Virus record (IMG/VR): IMGVR_UViG_3300035670_000162
Coordinates: 1-64,000 of that record
Strand: one strand, 5' to 3'
DNA length: 64,000 nucleotides
Source of the DNA: a virus
Part shown: one piece after another, positions 32,587-42,097 of the stretch
Position numbering within the stretch: position 1 is the stretch's first letter
How the letters are laid out: every line of letters starts with the position of its first letter
Made by a program: the position numbers and the translations under genes
Notes under the pieces: model-generated
Databases searched by the model: none
What the model saw: the letters and a program-made list of their open reading frames with translations, nothing else
What the model was told of the DNA's origin: nothing

Positions 32587-33332
32587 TGCTAGGAAAGTTT
32601 TCTTTTACAGATAGCCTCCGTGGAATTGATTTTTATGGCCCAGACCCCGCAAATGAGGTTTCAGTCTCAATTTCAGGGTCAGTTGAGTCAACAGGTACTG
32701 TAATAGCTTTAGGTACATCATCACTTGATGGCGAACTTACCACTTCATTATCATCTTTAAAGATTTCACTTGGCGAGTCCTCTATGGATTCAACGTCGGT
32801 AACATTAGCCGCTTTTATTGAAATACTTTTATCCCCTGAAATCACCATCTCAAGCTCTGCAACTTTAAATTTTATCGGTGGTATTAAATTTAGCCCGTCT
32901 TTAGTTGAAGACACTCAGTCTATTAGGCCCCTTCTGGTTATTGATGGAATACCTATTTCTGAACATGGAAGAACTTTTAATGAATCAATATTTCATTCTT
33001 ATGTTGAAACAAAAAATTGGGATGCTAGACTAAGAAGATATTATAGAAGAACAAACGGTCGCAAAACATTTAGTATCTCTTGGACATATCTGCCGGGGGA
33101 GAGAGAATTTACTGCTGATTTAAGATTTGGAAGAAATAAAATCAAAGAACTGGCTCAAGATCCAGATGTTCATATTTTAAAAATAAGAAATATTGATACT
33201 GATGGCTTAACACCTTATAGCGAAGACGAATATAATGTTTTAGTTATATCTTATACAGAAACTTTGTTGAGAAGAGATGAAAATCAAAATGTTTACTTTT
33301 GGGATTGTAGTTTGGAATTGGAGGAAGTGTAG
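32586..33332 (+). CDS. minor tail protein, long paralogue
   Basis: 248 residues. The N-terminal ~100 residues are Ser/Thr/Leu-rich beta sequence (VSVSISGSVESTGTVIALGT). The C-terminal ~120 residues are paralogous to the preceding protein. It likely contributes to the distal tail or baseplate. Starts inside the previous gene's last codons (GCGTAATG). Confidence 0.7.
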   Translation: MLGKFSFTDSLRGIDFYGPDPANEVSVSISGSVESTGTVIALGTSSLDGELTTSLSSLKISLGESSMDSTSVTLAAFIEILLSPEITISSSATLNFIGGIKFSPSLVEDTQSIRPLLVIDGIPISEHGRTFNESIFHSYVETKNWDARLRRYYRRTNGRKTFSISWTYLPGEREFTADLRFGRNKIKELAQDPDVHILKIRNIDTDGLTPYSEDEYNVLVISYTETLLRRDENQNVYFWDCSLELEEV

Positions 33333-36300
33333 TGATTGAAGTAGATATTTATGGTAAACCATTAAGTAGTGACTTTATTGCAAAAGCTTCAGCGACTGCT
33401 CAGAAGTTAAAACCAAAAGTTGTAGCTGTATGGCTTGAAAGTAAGCATAACGAAAACTTATCAGTCTCGGTTGATTCACCAAATAATCACGCATCAACAG
33501 CTGTTGGTGATATTGGTTACTACTTCACACCAGAGCAAGCTATGAATAGTTTTGATAGGCAATCATTCACATGGGCTGTCGCTGGAGCTAAAGATTTTGA
33601 TGGAAAAGTTATAAGAGCTGACGGATCTTGGTACACAATGCCTTCAGATCTTTCTGAGAACTATGAGTTTGGGTGGTGGTCTGGGTCTGTTTCTACATCT
33701 AATGCAAACACAACCTACGGCGGTTATTCATTTGCTAATAATCCAACCGTTACATTTAATTTTGATTCTAGACCATGTAATTTAGTCAGAGTTTCGACTT
33801 CGGAGTTCAATGGCCCTGTCCATACATATAAGATAACTGTTAGATCAAGTGATTCAGGAGCACCTAATCCTTTGTATACAGAGATCATCACTATCCCTGA
33901 TGATAGCTATTACTATGATCATTTTATACCTCCGTCTCTAATTAGTGGCAATTCTAACGAATTTATAAATGTTAATGAAGTTGAAATAGAAGTTATAACA
34001 ACTAAGAACCCGCTAGATTATGCAAGATTGCAAGAAGTTAACGTAATTTTTGAATCAGATGTTTCTGATGACATTATATCTCTTGATATGGAAAAAACTA
34101 GAGATTTGCATGTCACAGAATTACCTATTGCTGGAGGCAGTAGCAGTTCAATATCTATATCTTTAGACAACACATCTAAAGATTATAATATTTTTAATTC
34201 TTCATCAAAATATGGTCCTTATATTAAAAAAAATGTAAAATTAAAATCTACAATTGGATGGCAAATTAAAAAAAATAATGATTTATATGTAGATCAGGTT
34301 TTGCTTTCAAATATTTCGTCTACTTCAAACACCATATCTATTGCATCAAACTCAGACTTCCCTGACGGCGGTGTTGGGAATAGCTTTATTGTAATTATTG
34401 ATCCAGAAAATTATACAAGAGAATATGTGCTTGTTTCTTCAAAGTCTGGAAGTAGTGTTTTAAATGTTGAACAAAGAGGCTTTAATAATTCTAAAGCCAG
34501 AGATCATTCTGCCGGTACCATGGTCAGGTTTGAAACTTTTGAATACCCAGCGTTTAGTGAGTCATGGGTTGATGAGTGGTCGTCCGATACAGACTCTATG
34601 ACTTTATCGGCAGCATCTACAGATTGGACAAAATTCGCTTCTGAGAAAGTAATAACTAATGGATTTTTTATAGAAAAAGCTGTCGTAGCTGATGCTGTAA
34701 GAGATTTGCTTTTAACGACAAACTTTCCTAAAAAAAAGTTTAAGGCTTTAAATTTATATAATAAGTCAGCTTTAGAAAAAAATGCAATTTTGCATTTAAA
34801 TTTTTCGGAAACAGTATCGGATAGAAGTGGGACTTCTATACCTATAAAAAATGGATTAAGATCTAGATTTTTTTCTATGCCCATGTCTCAATATAATAAG
34901 GTTAAAGACATAACGGCAGACGCCCTTGACAGGGAACTTAGTGAGCTAGAAAAAGCTTTAGGCAATACATCTTTCAACTCTGCTGACTACACCGCTAATT
35001 CTTCTGAAATTTCATCAAACACATCTAATGCGCTAGATTTAATTGATTTTATTTTTAATGATCTGTCTGGTGAGCAGGTTGACTCTTATTACAACATGGT
35101 TTTTGACGGGTTCTACGTTCCACCAGATAGCGGTAATCAATATCTTGGTATTGCAATAGCCCATGGAGGCGTCAGGGTTTTCCTTGAAGATATTTTAATT
35201 TTAGATGAGTTTTTTTTACATCCTGTCGCTGAGGGTGTCTATGAAGATATACAATCTTCGCTTTTAAACTTAGTTGCAGGCAAGCCGTATAAGATTCGAA
35301 TAGAATGTTTTCATACTGTTTCATCTAATGCAACAGACAAGTTTAGTGTGTATTTACAATACGCGATTGGGTCTAATCCATTAACGATAGTCCCTGCATC
35401 AAATGTATACACAATGGCTTCTTTGGACATGGTTGGGGCTGTGGATGCTCCATACACCGCTGGGTCCTTGGACAGAGGCAAAGTTACCAATAACGGCATC
35501 TATATTGGAGAAGCTCTAATCGGTAATGACGGTGGTCTTGTTTCGAGTTCTGAAAATTTTTCTGTAAAATTTGAATCGGGGAAGTACATGAGACTTCCTT
35601 ATGACCTATCTATAGATATGAGCAACTCATCTAGCAGCAACTACACCGGAGAATGGTCTGTTGAGATAAACGTAAAACCAGAAACAGGTTCGGAAGCAGG
35701 GTTCTCGGGTGATGGTGACTATATAAGCTCTTTTGACTCCAGTACACCGGCTGGGGGTTTTGAATTTTATAATAATTCAAATAATGGTTTTAAAATTAAG
35801 ACATCTAGTGGGGTTGAGACTGTCTCTGCATCCGGTGCTTTGCCAACTGATGGCTGGAGCAACATTGTTGTTACTTTTGATGGATCATCTATTAGATATT
35901 ATCTAAATGGAGTTCTGGAGGATACGACTGTTTTAACTGGATCCATTTCTTCTTGGAATAATCTTGATATATGTTTTGGTGGTAGAAATGCATACTACTT
36001 AGTTGGTACTGGAGAGGTTCCACCTGCAGCAATCAGGCCATTTTATGCAGATCAGTTCATAATCTACAGAAGTTGTTTGAATCAGGAATCCGTGTCTGAT
36101 AGATACACCGAAGTAAAGATGCAGCCATTAACTGTTTATCCATTCCTATATGGCAATGAGGCTTCTGTTAGAGATGTTATTGAAGAAATAACACTTTCTG
36201 ATCTTGGGCGGTTTTATATAGATGAGCAGGGGTTCGGTAAGTATGAGCACTTCTACGCTTTCTTTGAGCCTTCTATAGATGTTCATGCAAATGTGCAGCA

Positions 36301-37249
36301 GATTATTAATGATAATAGTCATATAATATCTTCTGATTTTTCTGTTCAACTTCAGACGAATAAAGTGGTTGTAAAAATTGCAGGGCTGTCTACAAATCTA
36401 TCCGGAACTCAATCGCTCTGGAGGGCTGACGATCCTACGACATTAGCTGTTGTGAATTTAGAATCTAATATTGCTTCTAATTCAACATCAATATCTGTTT
36501 CTTCAACAACAGATCCCCCATTCTATAATGCTGGATATTTAATTATTGATGATGAAATAGTTAAATATTCTTCTAAAACACCTAATTCATTTAATAATGT
36601 TGAAAGAGGCATGTTTGGAACAACTGCCACTTCACACACTGCTGACTCTAAAGTCAGAGAAGTTCGTTATTGGGACCTAAAGTATGACAAAGCTCCTGCT
36701 TTTAGAGTAAAAGATCCCTTTATTACTGGTATTCAATTTGAGACTCCTAATCAAATAGATATTCTTAAATGGAATGCTGGATTTTATGGGGCAGAGTTGA
36801 TTATAGCTGCTAATACAGGTGTTGAAAAAGGGTCTTTTGTGTTTGCAGAAGGAACAAACCCATTGACTGAAAAAGTCGCATATACAGCAATTGCTGGAAT
36901 CCCTGTCCTAATAACTGAGCAGGGTAGTCAGATAGAAGAGCAAGTCGCGCAGCTTAGTGATAATATTAGGCTTTATGGATTAAAAGAAGTTGTAATAGAA
37001 AATAAATTTATTACAAATTTTAATCATGGGCAAAAAATAGCGGACTTTATTATAAGCAAAATGAGTACCCCTGTTCCGATCTTAAATATCACTACGATTT
37101 TGACTCCAAAAATTGCAATAGGTGACAGAATTAAAATATCATCCCTTGATGCTTTTGATATAATTAATGGTGAGTATTGGGTTGTTTCTAAATCTATGTC
37201 TTATTCAGATTCACCGTCCCAATCAATGATGCTGAGAAAGGTGGTGTGA
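33332..37249 (+). CDS. large tail tip protein with PA14-like and LamG-like domains
   Basis: 1305 residues from a GTG preceded by GGAGGAAG. Around residues 580-700 a PA14-like beta barrel is suggested by FDGFYVPPDSGNQYLGIAIAHGGVRVFLEDILIL and AGKPYKIRIECFHT (read in pieces). Around 745-920 a LamG/concanavalin-like domain is suggested by GEWSVEINVKPETG, WSNIVVTFDGSSIRYYLNG and LDICFGGRN. Both folds bind glycans. Two copies of an ERG/RGF beta module lie near 365-395 and 1069-1108. It is the likely central baseplate or adhesin protein. Confidence 0.8.
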   Translation: MIEVDIYGKPLSSDFIAKASATAQKLKPKVVAVWLESKHNENLSVSVDSPNNHASTAVGDIGYYFTPEQAMNSFDRQSFTWAVAGAKDFDGKVIRADGSWYTMPSDLSENYEFGWWSGSVSTSNANTTYGGYSFANNPTVTFNFDSRPCNLVRVSTSEFNGPVHTYKITVRSSDSGAPNPLYTEIITIPDDSYYYDHFIPPSLISGNSNEFINVNEVEIEVITTKNPLDYARLQEVNVIFESDVSDDIISLDMEKTRDLHVTELPIAGGSSSSISISLDNTSKDYNIFNSSSKYGPYIKKNVKLKSTIGWQIKKNNDLYVDQVLLSNISSTSNTISIASNSDFPDGGVGNSFIVIIDPENYTREYVLVSSKSGSSVLNVEQRGFNNSKARDHSAGTMVRFETFEYPAFSESWVDEWSSDTDSMTLSAASTDWTKFASEKVITNGFFIEKAVVADAVRDLLLTTNFPKKKFKALNLYNKSALEKNAILHLNFSETVSDRSGTSIPIKNGLRSRFFSMPMSQYNKVKDITADALDRELSELEKALGNTSFNSADYTANSSEISSNTSNALDLIDFIFNDLSGEQVDSYYNMVFDGFYVPPDSGNQYLGIAIAHGGVRVFLEDILILDEFFLHPVAEGVYEDIQSSLLNLVAGKPYKIRIECFHTVSSNATDKFSVYLQYAIGSNPLTIVPASNVYTMASLDMVGAVDAPYTAGSLDRGKVTNNGIYIGEALIGNDGGLVSSSENFSVKFESGKYMRLPYDLSIDMSNSSSSNYTGEWSVEINVKPETGSEAGFSGDGDYISSFDSSTPAGGFEFYNNSNNGFKIKTSSGVETVSASGALPTDGWSNIVVTFDGSSIRYYLNGVLEDTTVLTGSISSWNNLDICFGGRNAYYLVGTGEVPPAAIRPFYADQFIIYRSCLNQESVSDRYTEVKMQPLTVYPFLYGNEASVRDVIEEITLSDLGRFYIDEQGFGKYEHFYAFFEPSIDVHANVQQIINDNSHIISSDFSVQLQTNKVVVKIAGLSTNLSGTQSLWRADDPTTLAVVNLESNIASNSTSISVSSTTDPPFYNAGYLIIDDEIVKYSSKTPNSFNNVERGMFGTTATSHTADSKVREVRYWDLKYDKAPAFRVKDPFITGIQFETPNQIDILKWNAGFYGAELIIAANTGVEKGSFVFAEGTNPLTEKVAYTAIAGIPVLITEQGSQIEEQVAQLSDNIRLYGLKEVVIENKFITNFNHGQKIADFIISKMSTPVPILNITTILTPKIAIGDRIKISSLDAFDIINGEYWVVSKSMSYSDSPSQSMMLRKVV

Positions 37250-38808
37250 TGCCTAGATATACGATCAATTCAAATTCGTCTGGCAGTTCGTCTAGTGCTA
37301 TAAGCGAAAACAGTGTTGTTTTTTATGACGCTGGCGGTCATTCGCATGACGGAATAAATTCTACTCTGATCGATTTTACAAAATATAGTATTTGGGATTT
37401 TGCAATTGATAAAATTCCAACAACAAATCCAAGGCTGTCTAGGCAGGTCACAAATATTGAAAGATTCAAGTCTTTTATTGTCAATACTGTAAACACAAAT
37501 GTTTTAGAGCCAGCAGGTATAACTTTAGGTGAAAATGTTATAACTGGTTATAACATTGTTTCAAATTCAATAACAACAAATCAACTTGCTACTGATTCTA
37601 TTAAGAGTTTAAATTATTCAAATCCATCTTCAAACATATACTCAGATGTGGGAACATTTTTAGATTTGGATAATGGAGACATAATTAGTTCTAATTTTTC
37701 TTTTGTGTCTGGAACTTTAAACCTTAAAGGCAACCTTCTTGGAAATAAAAATGGTTATTCGGATTCAACCGCCGGATTTTTTTTAGGTCTTGATAGTGGA
37801 CAGTATAAAATAAATTTTGGTGATTCGACTGATTACCTTAAATGGGACGGTTCTTCTCTAGATATTAGCGGAGCAGTGACTGGTGGCACTATCGACATTG
37901 GAGGTAGTGATTCATCCTCTTTTCATGTTGATTCTTCTGGCAACATGTGGCTTGGTGCTGGCACTTTTGCTAATGGTGTTTTTAAAGTTTCATCTTCTGG
38001 CGTACTTACTGTTAAAGGTTCTGGTGGGTACGATGATCTCCAGATATCAACAGGTCAAATTTTATTGGGTAGTGGCGCTAATATATATGGGACTACTGGG
38101 ACATTGTGGCTTACTGGCACTTATGTTAGCACGGTTGCAACAGATATAATACTTCAAACAGGAGATCCATTTATTAGAGGTAATGCTGTTAGTGTTGGAT
38201 TTTCAAGTATTTCAACAGCATATACAGTTACTGCAAACTCAAGTTCAGCTTCTGAACCAGCTTTTGGATTTAATAGTGACACTAATACTGGTATATTTAG
38301 CCCTAGTGCAGATAATTTAGCTATCTCTACAGGTGGTGTTGAGAGATTAAGAATTCAAGACAATGGCAATGTGCTTCTTCAGACAAGCGGTGCTACTATG
38401 GGTTTAAATCCACCGACTGGATCTGGTTCACTATGCGAACTTGTTAACGCTTTTGGGTTTTATTTTATATACAGAGATACATCTCTTTCTGGAACAAAAG
38501 AAAATATACAAGAAGTAGGCGAATGGTTGGTTCCGGATATGATTGACCAAATAAACCCGCTTCTGTGGAATAGGAAGACAGCCCCTGGGATACCTGAGAT
38601 TGGCCCTATGGCTGAAGACATGGAGGCTATCTCGCCCTTCCTAGTTGCTTGCGGTATTGATTTGGATGAGCATGGCGAAGTGGTTAAAACTTTAGAAGGT
38701 ATTAATATTAAATCTTGGATTAATTTGTTGACTATAGGATTACAGGATGCTAGATCTAGAATTACTGAATTGGAAGAGACTGTCTCCCAGCTTCGTGGTA
38801 CTGTTTAG
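37249..38808 (+). CDS. tail fibre with C-terminal S74 self-cleaving chaperone domain
   Basis: 519 residues from ATG 37249. N-terminus with YDAGGHSHDGINSTLIDFTKY; middle is a beta shaft with many SSG-type strands and FGFNSDTNTGIFSPSADNLA, a common fibre motif. The last ~115 residues have the intramolecular-chaperone (peptidase S74) layout: DTSLSGTKENI with the Ser-x4-Lys dyad, INPLLWNRKTAPGIPEIGPM, AEDMEAISPFLV, SWINLLTIGLQ and a final coiled coil. After trimerisation this domain normally cuts itself off. Confidence 0.82.
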   Translation: MPRYTINSNSSGSSSSAISENSVVFYDAGGHSHDGINSTLIDFTKYSIWDFAIDKIPTTNPRLSRQVTNIERFKSFIVNTVNTNVLEPAGITLGENVITGYNIVSNSITTNQLATDSIKSLNYSNPSSNIYSDVGTFLDLDNGDIISSNFSFVSGTLNLKGNLLGNKNGYSDSTAGFFLGLDSGQYKINFGDSTDYLKWDGSSLDISGAVTGGTIDIGGSDSSSFHVDSSGNMWLGAGTFANGVFKVSSSGVLTVKGSGGYDDLQISTGQILLGSGANIYGTTGTLWLTGTYVSTVATDIILQTGDPFIRGNAVSVGFSSISTAYTVTANSSSASEPAFGFNSDTNTGIFSPSADNLAISTGGVERLRIQDNGNVLLQTSGATMGLNPPTGSGSLCELVNAFGFYFIYRDTSLSGTKENIQEVGEWLVPDMIDQINPLLWNRKTAPGIPEIGPMAEDMEAISPFLVACGIDLDEHGEVVKTLEGINIKSWINLLTIGLQDARSRITELEETVSQLRGTV

Positions 38809-38828
38809 TTTTCTAACTATTTTTGGGG

Positions 38829-38834
38829 TATAAT
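38829..38834 (+). promoter_or_regulatory. -10 box TATAAT before the minor tail gene
   Basis: GGGGTATAAT ends ten bases before ATG 38845. The same GGTATAAT string is in the terminator loop at 24476-24483. No good -35 seen. Confidence 0.45.
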
Positions 38835-38844
38835 AGAAGTTATC

Positions 38845-39501
38845 ATGGCTTACGAAAATTATAGATTTATAAATTGGGCAACAGGTACACCTATTACTGG
38901 TGAAAGACTTTCTCAAATGTCTACAAATATTGAGCAAGTTAAACTTGCCACAGACGATAGACCTCAAGGTCTTTTGAAGTATTCAAAATTGACATCTTTG
39001 ACAACTTATCCAAGCGAAGATGTTGCAGAGAATGTCTTAGTTTATTTAAGAGATGACAGCCCAGCGAGTGCTGACAACAGAGTAAACGCAGATGCCAATA
39101 GGTATATAAGGCTTAATGTCACCATGCCTGGAATCAGAGTATCAGCAAGAGGCGCGGAAGACACTAAGTATGAGCTAAATATAAAACAAGGCACAGTTTC
39201 TCCGTTAACTGTCGCTAAATTTTATTTAAATCCACATTTATTTGGATTTTATGATGTTTCATCAAACACATCTACTGAAACAGTTTCTGTTAGAAGTTCT
39301 GGAAATGACGTTTTTTTTGGTGCCGGTTCATATTCCGCCATCATAAATACTTCAGTTTCTGGCCTTACAAATGAAGAATTTTATGTTTCTATTCAAAGAT
39401 TTGCAAACTCTGATATAACAAACGCTCCATCGTATTCTATAATGGCATCGTCAACTTCTCCTTTAGAATTTTATGCTGAAGATATCGGAGGTACTTCGTA
39501 A
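38845..39501 (+). CDS. minor tail/fibre protein
   Basis: 218 residues. MAYENYRFINWATGTPITGE, RLSQMSTNIEQVKLATDDRP and then a beta-rich body (VSARGAEDTKYELNIKQG, FYVSIQRFANSDITNAPS). The N-terminal pattern is recurrent in actinophage minor tail proteins. It ends the virion module. Confidence 0.7.
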   Translation: MAYENYRFINWATGTPITGERLSQMSTNIEQVKLATDDRPQGLLKYSKLTSLTTYPSEDVAENVLVYLRDDSPASADNRVNADANRYIRLNVTMPGIRVSARGAEDTKYELNIKQGTVSPLTVAKFYLNPHLFGFYDVSSNTSTETVSVRSSGNDVFFGAGSYSAIINTSVSGLTNEEFYVSIQRFANSDITNAPSYSIMASSTSPLEFYAEDIGGTS

Positions 39502-39503
39502 GT

Positions 39504-39929
39504 ATGGCATTAGCCTCTCAACGTAATGACATTGAATGGAAAGATGGATACGTAAAGGCTAGTGATGCGCCTGGGTTTAAGGGTGGCAGATATATTGATG
39601 ATAAGGGTTATGTAAAAATTCTTAGACCTGAGCACCCAAAAAATATTCGTGGCTATATTTATGAGCATAGAGCTGTAATGGAAAAATACTTGGGAAGAAT
39701 GTTGCTCCCTTGGGAAACTGTTCATCACATTAATGAAATTAAAGTTGATAACAGAGTTGAAAATTTATTTCTTTGTACTCCTCAGGAACATAGTGCTATT
39801 CATAGAGAAGGTAAAAAGCCATCGATAGCTCATAAAAATAAAATGAGAGAAGTAGCAAAAAGTAATAAACCTCACTTAAAAAAAAGAAATAGTGGCAACA
39901 GACCTCCAAGAGAAAAATTCTCAATTTGA
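39504..39929 (+). CDS. HNH endonuclease
   Basis: 141 residues. EHRAVMEKYLGRMLLPWETV, HHINEIKVDNRVENLFLC and QEHSAIH form an HNH nuclease core (H74/H75, N83, H96 region). Such genes are often free-standing homing endonucleases. The C-terminus is basic. It lies at the junction between virion and replication modules. GGAGG is 12 bases upstream of ATG 39504. Confidence 0.85.
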   Translation: MALASQRNDIEWKDGYVKASDAPGFKGGRYIDDKGYVKILRPEHPKNIRGYIYEHRAVMEKYLGRMLLPWETVHHINEIKVDNRVENLFLCTPQEHSAIHREGKKPSIAHKNKMREVAKSNKPHLKKRNSGNRPPREKFSI

Positions 39930-40037
39930 CACACATCTGCACGCAGTCGGTGGTACTCTACTAATTAGTACACCATGACGCGTATTGTATACACCTACAG
40001 AACCGTCACATGAATATATACGCGTACAGGAGTTTTT
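39930..40037 (+). promoter_or_regulatory. control region before the replication module
   Basis: 108 non-coding bases. CACAC at 39930, CGGTGGTA at 39948-39955, the palindrome TACTAATTAGTA at 39959-39970, ACGCGTAT at 39978-39985 and TACGCGTA at 40019-40026. The CACAC, CGGTGGTA and ACGCGTA elements are shared with 5224-5295. AGGAG precedes the GTG start at 40038. Confidence 0.5.
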
Positions 40038-41210
40038 GTGAAAACATGTCAAGCAGATGGTTGCAGATTACAATTTGAGCCTAACTCTGCGAATCAAAAA
40101 TATGCAGATCCGTCTTGCAGAAAAAGTATTGATTCGCTGGGAATCTGTAAGTTAAGAAAAGAGATTGGACTTGTAGAGATGCCTAAAGATGTATTGTCGG
40201 ATGAAGTTCCGACGTCTGATTCAGACCTTCGTATTGCTTATACCAAGCTTGTTCAGGAATATGAAAAGCTTAAGTCTAAAAAGGATGATCTTGCTGATGC
40301 AGTTTATAGAGCAGTGATTGATACTAAGATTACACCACAAGCTGAACCAACACCTTCGCCGGTGAAGGTTAGGAAGAGAACCTCTTCAACTGAAGAGGTT
40401 GCTGTTGCGGTTATTGCTGACTGGCAGCTTGCTAAAATTACGCCAGACTATAATTCAGAAATATGTGAAAAGCGTATAGAGCAGTATGCTAATAAGATCA
40501 TTGATCTAACTAATATCCAGAGAGCAGATCATCCAGTTAATAAGCTGCATGTTTGGGCGTTGGGTGATATTGTTGAAGGTGAGCTTATTTTTCCAGGTCA
40601 ATCTTTTCTGGTTGATGGGGGCTTGTACCGTCAAGTAACTGTTGATGGCCCCAGGATTCTTAAAAATTTCCTCTCAAAGATGCTTGATAATTTTGATCAA
40701 GTTCATTTTACTGGAGTAATTGGTAATCATGGAGCAATTGGCGGCCGAGGTCGTCGTGATCACGATCCAGAAACAAATGCTGACAGAATGCTGTATAGGA
40801 TTGTAGATTGGATCTTTGAGAAAGAAAAGCGAATTACTTTTGATATCCCAGATGGTCGTGGGGAGAAGCATTGGTTCGCTGTGCCTGCAATTGGTAATTA
40901 TAAGACTTTGCTTTGTCACGGCGATCAGTTCAATGGTTTGTCATCTTTCTATTCTTTCCAGAAGAAAGTGTATGGCTGGAAAGTTGGCGCTTTAGGTGAA
41001 GATTTTGATGATGTTTATATTGGGCACTGGCATACTCCAACTAAAATGACATTTAACACTATTCAGGTTAGAGTTTCAGGAAGCCCGGAGTCGACAAACA
41101 CTTATGCTATGGAAAGTTTAGCGGCTATAGGCCGTCCTTCACAGCCTTTGATGTTTGTTCACCCAGAAAAGGGTATAGTTACAGCTGAATATAACTGCTG
41201 GCTAGATTAG
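40038..41210 (+). CDS. calcineurin-like metallophosphoesterase
   Basis: 390 residues from a GTG after AGGAG. The N-terminal ~30 residues hold cysteines (CQADGCRLQF ... DPSCRKS), a zinc-knuckle-like module. The catalytic part has VAVIADWQ, WALGDIVEGE, GVIGNHG, LLCHGDQF and YIGHWHTP, the metal-ligand motifs in order, though DWQ replaces the usual DxH. It may be a nuclease or phosphatase acting on DNA during replication. Followed by the holin gene. Confidence 0.85.
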   Translation: MKTCQADGCRLQFEPNSANQKYADPSCRKSIDSLGICKLRKEIGLVEMPKDVLSDEVPTSDSDLRIAYTKLVQEYEKLKSKKDDLADAVYRAVIDTKITPQAEPTPSPVKVRKRTSSTEEVAVAVIADWQLAKITPDYNSEICEKRIEQYANKIIDLTNIQRADHPVNKLHVWALGDIVEGELIFPGQSFLVDGGLYRQVTVDGPRILKNFLSKMLDNFDQVHFTGVIGNHGAIGGRGRRDHDPETNADRMLYRIVDWIFEKEKRITFDIPDGRGEKHWFAVPAIGNYKTLLCHGDQFNGLSSFYSFQKKVYGWKVGALGEDFDDVYIGHWHTPTKMTFNTIQVRVSGSPESTNTYAMESLAAIGRPSQPLMFVHPEKGIVTAEYNCWLD

Positions 41211-41218
41211 GAGAAAAA

Positions 41219-41416
41219 ATGAGAAATTTATATATTGATATGGCAGAAAGAGCGCTATGGACTGCCGTTCAGGCTTTTATTGCAGTTTGGATCATAGGCG
41301 ACCCAAGCAGCGCTAAGTCTGCAGCAATCGCTGGTGTTGCTGCAGCGCTCAGTGTCGTCAAGGGGTTTGCAGCCTCTAGGATTGGCGATAAGGAAAGCGC
41401 AGCCACTTTGCGATAA
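41219..41416 (+). CDS. holin (actinophage r1t-like type)
   Basis: 65 residues. AERALWTAVQAFIAVWII, then DPSSAKSAAIAGVAAALSVVKGFAASRIGD: two hydrophobic helices joined by a short DP turn, ending in a charged tail. This matches small holins of actinobacteriophages closely in layout. It would open the membrane for the endolysin at 15492, more than 25 kb away. A GGAG precedes the ATG. Confidence 0.75.
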   Translation: MRNLYIDMAERALWTAVQAFIAVWIIGDPSSAKSAAIAGVAAALSVVKGFAASRIGDKESAATLR

Positions 41417-41428
41417 TTCTGTTGTTTT

Positions 41429-41517
41429 AGCCCCTCCGCACAAGAACTGTGATAAAATATTCATATGGATATTAAAGTCAAAATTCCTTTGAAATGTTCA
41501 AAGTGTGGAGGGGCTAA
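41429..41517 (+). promoter_or_regulatory. leaderless promoter bracketed by a 14-bp inverted repeat
   Basis: TAAAAT at 41453-41458 is six bases before ATG 41465. The sequence TAGCCCCTCCGCAC near 41428-41441 is complementary to GTGTGGAGGGGCTA near 41504-41517 (one G-T pair), the second arm lying in the coding sequence. Only transcripts reading through from the holin gene could form the stem. Confidence 0.4.
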
Positions 41518-41653
41518 ATACATTGATGAGCCTTATCTTATTTCTGATACTTGGTTTGTTGATATTGTCTGTTTAAGCTGTGGTGACACCAAGATTGTTG
41601 AGCAATCTTTCTTGAAAAGTTTTATATCTAAACTTCAAGGTGGTGTCTCATAG
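41465..41653 (+). CDS. zinc-ribbon protein
   Basis: 62 residues with two C-x2-C pairs, CSKC at the N-terminus (PLKCSKCGGAKY) and CLSCGDTK after about 25 residues. This is a classical zinc ribbon. Role unknown; it may contact nucleic acid or RNA polymerase. Confidence 0.75.
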   Translation: MDIKVKIPLKCSKCGGAKYIDEPYLISDTWFVDIVCLSCGDTKIVEQSFLKSFISKLQGGVS

Positions 41654-42096
41654 TGCTAACAGATAAAATTATTGTTAACAAATTTTACCTTTATGCTGGA
41701 GACATTCATAAAGTTAAAAAAATCCAAAAATCAAAAAATAAGATTATTTTGCAAAATATTAAATCTCTTAACTGTGTGGAGATGCCTATTGAAGGATCAG
41801 ATCTTTTACTTGTTAGACTTTATACAATTGGTGAGGTTTCAAAAATTGTTGAAAGGCGGGCTGACACGATAAGAAAATATGAAAAAAGCGGCCTCTTGGA
41901 GAAGCCGACGGAGTATAGTGGCTACGATTCCTACAGTAGCTGGAGGTTCTATACAACTAAAGAAGTCCGTTACATTATGGATTTCTTTTCAGATCGCACT
42001 CCAGGCAGACCTTCAAGTCATCTCCATACATCTTGGAATGATTTGAAGTTACAAAATTTAAACAATAAAGTAACCACAATTAATAGGAGTTTTTAA
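41653..42096 (+). CDS. MerR-like helix-turn-helix protein
   Basis: 147 residues from GTG 41653, which overlaps the previous stop by one base. Residues ~57-85 read YTIGEVSKIVERRADTIRKYEKSGLL, the typical MerR winged-helix start, followed by WRFYTTKEVRYIMDFF. The first 50 residues are a small beta domain. There is no ligand-binding or dimerisation helix of normal length, so it is a compact phage version, probably a regulator. Confidence 0.7.
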   Translation: MLTDKIIVNKFYLYAGDIHKVKKIQKSKNKIILQNIKSLNCVEMPIEGSDLLLVRLYTIGEVSKIVERRADTIRKYEKSGLLEKPTEYSGYDSYSSWRFYTTKEVRYIMDFFSDRTPGRPSSHLHTSWNDLKLQNLNNKVTTINRSF

Positions 42097-42097
42097 A

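Noticed and set aside
39504-39929. HNH gene as evidence for an intron
   Set aside because: Neighbouring genes are complete and no split gene is seen, so it is treated as free-standing.
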